From Alnus glutinosa (taxonomy: Eukaryota; Streptophyta; Magnoliopsida; Fagales; Betulaceae), in contig NC_084898.1 in assembly GCF_958979055.1 (NCBI RefSeq), forward strand, positions 134,001-198,000: a DNA stretch of 64,000 nt, in the 5' to 3' direction. The translations under genes and the position numbers were made by a program. The notes under the pieces were generated by a model. The model made no database searches. It had not been told where the DNA came from and was given only the letters and a program-made list of their open reading frames with translations. Position 1 is the stretch's first letter. The number at the start of each line of letters is the position of its first letter. Positions 58,287 through 64,000 of this stretch are shown in pieces.

Positions 58287-58437
58287 GTGGTGAGATCACA
58301 CTGTATGTCACATATTGGCCCAGCAATTGGCAGTTGGTTCTCAATTTTCGTTAAAAAAATTCTCAAAAGGATGACCGAGGTCCGAGACTCCGAGGACGTC
58401 ATTGCATACGTACGTGGTCTGGATGTTCATATGATAC

Positions 58438-58444
58438 TATAAAT
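58438..58444 (+). promoter_or_regulatory. TATA box of CAD copy 3
   Basis: TATAAAT, 241-247 bp upstream of the start codon. A 5'-UTR intron is inferred at 58548-58678 (GATCAG|GTGAGCC ... GGACTAG|TCAACAATG). The hAT element ends only about 150 bp upstream of the TATA box, so the promoter beyond that was displaced by 1.4 kb. Confidence 0.65.
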
Positions 58445-58684
58445 AGTAGACAAAGGAGTAATCCGAAGACAAATTCATTTTCATTCTACAAAAATAGTCA
58501 ATACATATCTCTCTCCCTCACAGTCACACGTACGTGTTCTCGATCAGGTGAGCCACTTTTCCTTTGAAGTTAATGGTGGCGACGAATACGATCGATGTTG
58601 ATGGATTAATTTCTGTTTCACCCTATATATTACTCTTAAGAAGACTGATATTTTACTGCCTTACATATGATGGACTAGTCAACA

Positions 58685-60306
58685 ATGAGCTCTGCAACTG
58701 CAAATGAAAATTGCCTTGGATGGGCTGCAAGAGATGCATCTGGGGTTCTCTCACCTTTCAAATTCAGCCGTAGGTATGTTTACTTAATTTTCTCCTGGAG
58801 GAAGGAAATTTAATTACAGAAACAAAGAGAAAGCCTGCAATTTGATATAGATTGCATCATTCTTTTCTTGATGATACATATGGTGCATAATAAAGATTGA
58901 TTAACAAGTACTTGGGAAAAAAATCATTCAGGGCTGTTGGAAAAGACGACGTTTCTATAAAAATCACGCACTGCGGAATCTGTTATGCCGATGTAGTTTG
59001 GACCAGGAACAAATTTGGAGACTCCAAATATCCTGTAGTGCCTGGGTATGTGCACTGATTTAATAATATTGAGTAATTCTTACATTTGAGTTCACTGACG
59101 TATATATGATGAATCAATGATTATTCGCATTGCCAGACACGAGATTGCTGGAATTGTGAAAGAGATTGGTTCCAATGTCCAGCGTTTCAAAGTTGGCGAC
59201 CATGTTGGGGTGGGAACTTTTGTTAACTCTTGCAGAGATTGTGAGTATTGTGATGAGGCGCTAGAAATTCATTGTCTTAAGCGAGCTGTTGGCACTTTTA
59301 ATGCCATCGATGTGGATGGTACAATCACAAAAGGAGGATACTCCAATTCCATTGTTGTCCACGAAAGGCAAGATTTTTATGACATTACAGTGGTTAAATG
59401 GATGAGGAAATTTTTGCAAATGCCAGAGATGATATGAGGATACTAGTTTTATTTTGGTCTTGAATACGCAGGTACTGCCTTAGGATTCCTGAAAGCTATC
59501 CATTGGCTTCAGCAGCGCCTTTGCTTTGTGCTGGAATTACTGTTTACACTCCCATGATGCGCCATAAGATGAATCAAGCTGGTAAATCTCTAGGAGTGAT
59601 TGGCCTTGGTGGTCTTGGTCACATGGCAGTGAAGTTTGGGAAGGCTTTTGGGTTGAACGTGACAGTTCTCAGCACAAGCATATCCAAGAGAGAGGAAGCC
59701 CTGACTCTACTTGGTGCAGACAAATTTGTGATTTCATCTGACCAAGACCAGATGGCCGTAAAATACACAGGGCTTCTTAAAGTTGACTACTAACCGCTTG
59801 ATTTTGTTGAATTGATGGTCATGAACAGTATCTTTTTCTGCAGGCCTTGGCTAAGTCATTGGACTTCATAATTGACACCGCATCTGGTGATCATCCATTT
59901 GATCCCTACATTTCGCTTTTGAAGACTTCTGGTGTTCTTGTCCTGGTGGGTGCCCCGAGTGAAGTCAAGTTCAGCGCTGTAGCTCTATTGCGTGGTAATT
60001 TGACAATTTCAGACTTAAAAGTTTATATTTTTAATTTGAGCTAATAGTTGTAGCTTGGGAGGTTAGAAAAACGGGGGCCTAAAGAACTCTATGCTTGGAT
60101 TCTTGGCAGGCAGGATAACTATTTCTGGTAGCGCAACTGGAGGCACGAAAGACACACAAGAAATGATAAACTTCTGTGCTGCGCACGACATTCATCCCAA
60201 GATAGAAGTGATTCCAATTCAGTATGCAAATGAAGCTCTTGAGAGGCTGATAAAGAGCGATGTCAAGTACCGGTTTGTGATTGATATCGAAAACTCCCTG
60301 AAATGA
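58685..60306 (+). CDS. Probable cinnamyl alcohol dehydrogenase (CAD1-like), copy 3, intact
   Basis: 355 aa from exons 58685-58773, 58932-59045, 59137-59367, 59472-59757, 59844-59994, 60110-60306, with exon lengths identical to copy 1 (89, 114, 231, 286, 151, 197). Same enzyme class as copy 1: zinc-dependent, NADPH-linked aldehyde/alcohol dehydrogenase, presumed cytosolic. It has C47 followed by Tyr (HCGICYAD), GHE, the four structural cysteines ([15 protein letters not shown]), LLCAGIT, GLGGLGH and STS. Intron 3 again starts with GC (GAAAG|GCAAGA, 59368-59369). Introns are much shorter than in copy 1. It is nearly the same sequence as pseudogene copy 2 and is its functional counterpart. It converges on the WAT1-related gene with 704 bp between stops. 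Confidence 0.93.
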
Positions 60307-61010
60307 AACCACGTAGAAAAAAGAGGGATTCCTCTTTTTCAATACATACATAAATGAGTTAAACGCGGATTTGAGGAATTAGACCAGATAGAAACTCAAA
60401 GAATAAGGTCATTGGTGATATTTCATAGCTTGGTTGCAGTGCATTTTCTTCTATGTAACAAATATGCACGTTCGATCATCTTTAAAAAGCATTTGGTTCT
60501 ATGTAATTATTTGCAATTTAGTTATGGAAGTGTTTTTTTTATTTAGAATATATTTAGGTAATAGTATGTAATTTCGGATGGTCAATCTTCTCATTTTTTT
60601 GTACTGTGCTTAATTATGCTTGTATGTTAGCTTGCTTGGGATTGCTTTATTCTGCTCTATTTCAAGGAGATGATGGTTTGAAAGGGTATAAAGGACTAAA
60701 TGACGACAAAGTATTAAGGGCATGGCTGATGGAAAAGTTTGATCATTTATGTTATTATTACGAATCTTCCTGCACTTTCTTCGCCTTCAGAGTTACTTCA
60801 ACCAAATGATTATATCGGTAGCCTTGACAATCAAATAAAACTAATGCATCTTTGCTGTTCTACCCAGCAGTTTGAATGAAAGTATAGACTTTAGCTGGTT
60901 CTAAGAAGTCTATACAGAAAAAGAGATCCTAGCATGACTTGGTGTTGTACTGATAATTGCTTCTGATAATCATATATGTATCTATTTACTTTCCAACAAA
61001 TGCACCAATT
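60307..61010. other. Spacer between convergent CAD copy 3 and WAT1-related gene
   Basis: Holds the 3' UTRs of both genes and a duplicated short open frame (60627-60809) also present at 35249-35431. No recognised domain. Confidence 0.45.
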
Positions 61011-62749
61011 TCATTTCGTTTCAGCTGTGACAGAATTCCTTGCCGTCTCGTTGATGGATATCTCCACCATTTTCTTATCATCGCATCCTTTTCCATTCTC
61101 TGGTTGCCCAGTGACAAGATTTTCTGCCTTTTTGGCCCAAAGCACACAATAAAGACCCACAAGGATGAGAAATGCTCCTACCAAGCTGGATAAGACCAAG
61201 TATGCAAAAACTAATTAAGAGCTGTAACGTTTCATATATATACCCAAAAAAAAGGAAAAAAGAAAAGAAGAAAAGATATTTGTGAGAGAACTAACATTCA
61301 AATTGTTATGGTAAGAAAAACCATGAAGTTGTAAGTGGAAGAAAGAACTTTTGTGTACCTGCCCAAGTGTAGTCGCTCTGCAAAAGCAATAGCTGAGAAT
61401 ATGCCAACGATAATTAGGAGTAGTGGACTAAACATTGCTGCAAAAACTGGTCCCCTATGGCCGATGCACCATGTTTGCAGGTAGTAGACTAAAGCTGATA
61501 GCACCACTCCCTATTACAAAAGTTAAGCAGGAATATATGAATTGGCAGTGTTTCAGGTTCAAATATATCATATCCCATAAAAGGGATGTGTTTGTGAAGT
61601 AAGCACTCACAGAGTAGATGATGGTCAATAGCTGCATGTTCCATTCCAGCTTCCATAAGGTTGGATTCCTTGCAAAAAACAGGGCAAGGAAAGAAGATTG
61701 CAATGATGCAAAGAAGCAAATCAAAGTGTTCAGAGATAATCGAGCTGGGTAGACTTTGTAGACCACAGCCTGAGGATCAGTAGGCCAAAATTGGAAAAAA
61801 GAAAAAGGTAAAAAAAAATAGAAACTTTTCATAAATTACTATGATGTAATATTTGAAAGTATATTGTTTATCACCTGGAGAATCAGCCATGCGCTCCATG
61901 CTATGTGACTGGTCAGAATAAGTGCAGAACCCTTGATCCAGTTATCCTTGCCATGGCTCAACTTGCAAAGAGAACCATTGGGGCCACAGATATTTATCAG
62001 AGGCCTGGGCACAAAGCCTATTAATAGGTATCCTCCTTTCCAGAAGGTAAATGTAAGTGCCCCACCAATGCAAATGAGTGTCCCCAACACCTTAGCTTGA
62101 CCTCTAGCACTTTTTATCTTCACTGTCTCCATCCTTAATTAAAGACGTAAACAAATCACTAAAAAGGGCTTTTTGTGAACAAGTACTGATGTTTAAAGGG
62201 GTTTTATAGGAGGAAAGTAGAGTAAATACCTGAGTGCAACTGCCATGAGAAAGGTCAGACTAGGGATAACATTACTCAAGGCGGTTGCAACTGTTGGAGA
62301 AGTGCACGCTAAACCAGCATAGTAAACATTAAGATGGATGGTAGTCCCAAGTGATGAAAGCAAAAAAATCTTTGTGATCACAGAGAAGGAGAGTGAAGGG
62401 CGATGTCTCCTGCTTTGCAAGAACAAATAAGCAAGCTTTCTAAAATCCTCTGGCAACTAATCGTGAACCCACTCAGGCATATGATCTAAGAAATAGAAGC
62501 AAATGCACGCACACATCAATGAAGACTGACGATGACAAGGATAGCTAACCTTTCCAGTACATAAGCAAAGGGGCCTAACAAAAGCATAGCAATTATATGC
62601 CGATAAACCACGAAGACAAGTTGATTGAGTCCTCTTTCAAGAGCAATTTTAATTAAGATATTTCCTCCACCATATGCGAACTGAACTAATACCATTGCCC
62701 CATAAGAAGCACAGGCTTCCATGGTTATGCACATCCTCTTGAGGTTCAT
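61011..62749 (-). CDS. WAT1-related EamA-type transporter, intact (6 exons)
   Basis: Member of the plant drug/metabolite transporter family that includes WALLS ARE THIN 1, a tonoplast auxin exporter; substrate here unknown. Exons on the minus strand: 62749-62550, 62409-62230, 62133-61875, 61769-61611, 61510-61359, 61185-61011. All GT-AG, phases consistent, giving 374 aa from 62749 or 365 aa from 62722 (MEACASYGAMVLVQFAYGGG), which resembles known starts better. About ten hydrophobic helices form two EamA repeats. Signatures include NVYYAGLACTSPTVATALSN, HIAWSAWLILQ, QTWCIGHRGPVFAAMFSPLL and FLILVGLYCVLWAKK. The C-tail is hydrophilic. A 35-bp tandem duplication at 62729-62797 overlaps the first codons and adds extra upstream ATGs. 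Confidence 0.92.
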
Positions 62750-62797
62750 CTGGTTTGAGTAGTGCACATCCTCTTGAGGTTCTTCTGTTTAAATAGT
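62729..62797. repeat. 35-bp tandem duplication at the WAT1-related start
   Basis: GCACATCCTCTTGAGGTTC occurs at 62729 and again at 62764, with matching downstream bases. On the coding strand this duplicates CTCAAGAGGATGTGCA and so repeats an ATG context just before the start. Confidence 0.85.
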
Positions 62798-63579
62798 GGA
62801 AAATCAACCTCAGCCACTTGTTCAAAGAATCATTTTTTTTTCAGTCTCATATGTTGGAAGAATGACATATGAATAGCCAGCTGCTAATGGAATGCATTAT
62901 CAGGTTACCAATATGCTTGAAAAGCATAGAACCCCCTTAAAAGCTATATGCCGTAAATGAAAAGGGAAGGTGGAAATGAAACCGTATTTATTCGGTTTGC
63001 AACCTTACACTTGAATAAGAAGCCAAGGAAGATGGAAATTACATCCCTTGAGCCATCACGTTGTCACCCCTGTCCACTAGATAACTTACATTAATGTGTT
63101 AAAGTATTGATTAAATGATTAAATTTACTATTTCTTATTAACTTAAATTTTTGAAATAAGTGATGATTTAACATGGCATCAGAGTAAAGATACTGAGTTT
63201 AAACCTTATCTCCGTCATTCTCATTCCATTTCACGTATTGGATCTCACTTATTAAGGGGAAGTATTAAAATATTTATTAAATGTATTCTTTCCTATTTAA
63301 GCTTTTGGGATAAATTATATTTAACATGATGGACTAAAAAAAATAGAAGCTATTTAGTTTCCATTTTTCCTCCATTCCTAACGCAAGATAAAAGAAAGAA
63401 CATAAGAACTGAAGAATCACACATAAGTACTGCGATTTTAAAATAGAGAAATGATTTATTTCCTCCAATGGTTCTTCTCTTTATCTTCCCACATTTCAAA
63501 ATCACCACTTTTAATACTAACATGAACAGAGTGTTCCCTGTTTGCGTGTGAGGAAAACGAAGTGATGGGCCTGAATTGA
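62798..63579. other. Spacer between two WAT1-related genes
   Basis: AT-rich. Includes the promoter region of the 61011-62749 gene and the 3' flank of the next one. No repeat or gene identified. Confidence 0.5.
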
Positions 63580-63949
63580 TCAGCTTCTTTCAACATCTTG
63601 GCTCTTCTCACCGGGAGCCGGAGGCTCGCTTTTGAGCATTTGTTGAGTGCCCTCCTTGCTCCTTCCCCATAGAACAGAATAAAGACCTCCAACAATCATA
63701 ATGCCACCCAATATACTGTTAGCAAGCACATGAGCGGTAAGAAAATCGGCCAAGTGTTGCCTTTCCAACATAGCAGAAGAAAAAAGAAGTAACGAACCTT
63801 CCCCAACGTAGCCGCTCAGCCCACACAAAAGCTGAGAAGATAGCTGTTATAAGCAACGAAAGTGGAGAAAACATGGCCGCATAAAAAGGTCCTTTCTTCT
63901 CTATGCACCAAATTTGTAGCCCGAATGAAGCCCCAGTTACAAGTACACC
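63580..63949 (-). CDS. WAT1-related transporter, last two exons (cut by the right edge)
   Basis: A second gene of the WAT1/EamA family, running off the window. The last exon is 63715-63580 (SILGGIMIVGGLYSVLWGRSKEG...DVERS, stop at 63580). The preceding exon is 63949-63798 (GVLVTGASFGLQIWCIEKKG ... AERLRWG), 152 nt like exon 5 of the neighbouring gene and in the same phase. Sequence divergence from the neighbour is large, so it is an older paralogue, not part of the recent duplication. The bases 63950-64000 look like intron. Confidence 0.85.
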
Positions 63950-64000
63950 CTTCATATTATTCAAGCAAGCCATCAATCCAACAACGATGAGGAAAAACAT

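Larger units (their letters stand above)
43250..61629. repeat. Tandem segmental duplication, copy B (enlarged by insertions)
   Basis: Partner of 30747-36262. Compared with copy A it contains extra blocks at about 43731-44690, 44981-56190 (including the gypsy element) and 56865-58294 (hAT plus one TSD). Removing these leaves about 4.8 kb, matching copy A without its foldback (about 4.9 kb). It retains a working CAD gene and the 3' part of the WAT1-related gene, which itself continues intact beyond the match to about 62.75 kb. Confidence 0.88.

Noticed and set aside
1-64000. Bacterial-type systems (CRISPR arrays, operons, toxin-antitoxin)
   Set aside because: The window is plant nuclear DNA. 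Regular repeats found are a minisatellite and retroelement tandem repeats without spacers.

Overview
This is a nuclear genome segment from a flowering plant, most likely a woody eudicot. The evidence is intron-rich genes with AT-rich GT-AG introns, plant-specific families (WAT1-type transporters, ATL RING-H2 ligases, CAD-type dehydrogenases, a FEY-like SDR) and dense plant retroelements (Tat-lineage Ty3/gypsy, LINEs, SINEs, a TRIM, hAT elements). I could not identify the species. No rRNA, tRNA or CRISPR locus was recognised.

Layout. 0.2-6.0 kb: on the minus strand, the 5' half of a HEATR6-like HEAT-repeat gene (11 exons; it continues past the left edge), with LINE debris in its introns. 6.1-10.3 kb: no gene, two inverted-repeat elements. 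10.5-11.2 kb: single-exon ATL-type RING-H2 gene. 13.3-17.2 kb: nine-exon FEY-like short-chain dehydrogenase. 18.5-23.6 kb: two-exon gene for a 132-aa, probably mitochondrial protein, whose 4.7-kb intron holds a TRIM, a SINE, a LINE and a copia LTR. 24.7-29.8 kb: intact CAD gene (copy 1) with a LINE in its probable 5'-UTR intron.

30.7-61.6 kb: a tandem segmental duplication. Copy A (30747-36262) carries a dead CAD gene (copy 2) and the 3' stump of a WAT1-related gene. Copy B (43250-61629) carries an intact CAD gene (copy 3) converging on an intact WAT1-related gene. Copy B is inflated from about 5 kb to 18 kb by insertions: a 10.16-kb Tat-lineage Ty3/gypsy element (45734-55896, TSD TTGCC) nested in older repeat DNA, and a 1.42-kb hAT element (56865-58286) with an exact 8-bp TSD. 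Copy A has instead a 0.65-kb foldback element. Because each copy lacks the other's insertions, each gives the empty-site sequence for the other. Between them (36.3-43.2 kb) lie a relic of a Tat-type antisense gene, a 50-bp minisatellite, a SINE with 13-bp TSDs, a third WAT1 3'-end fragment, gypsy LTR debris and a long-TIR element. The right edge (63.6-64.0 kb) holds the last exons of another WAT1-related gene.

Function. CAD enzymes reduce aldehydes to alcohols with NADPH. WAT1-like proteins are ten-helix EamA carriers, often on the vacuolar membrane. Their repeated adjacency looks like the product of joint duplication; a shared pathway is only a hypothesis. The most unusual item is the gypsy element: it has lost the integrase core to a 35-bp tandem repeat, yet keeps a long, apparently spliced gene on its antisense strand, and a related copy of that gene sits at the duplication breakpoint.
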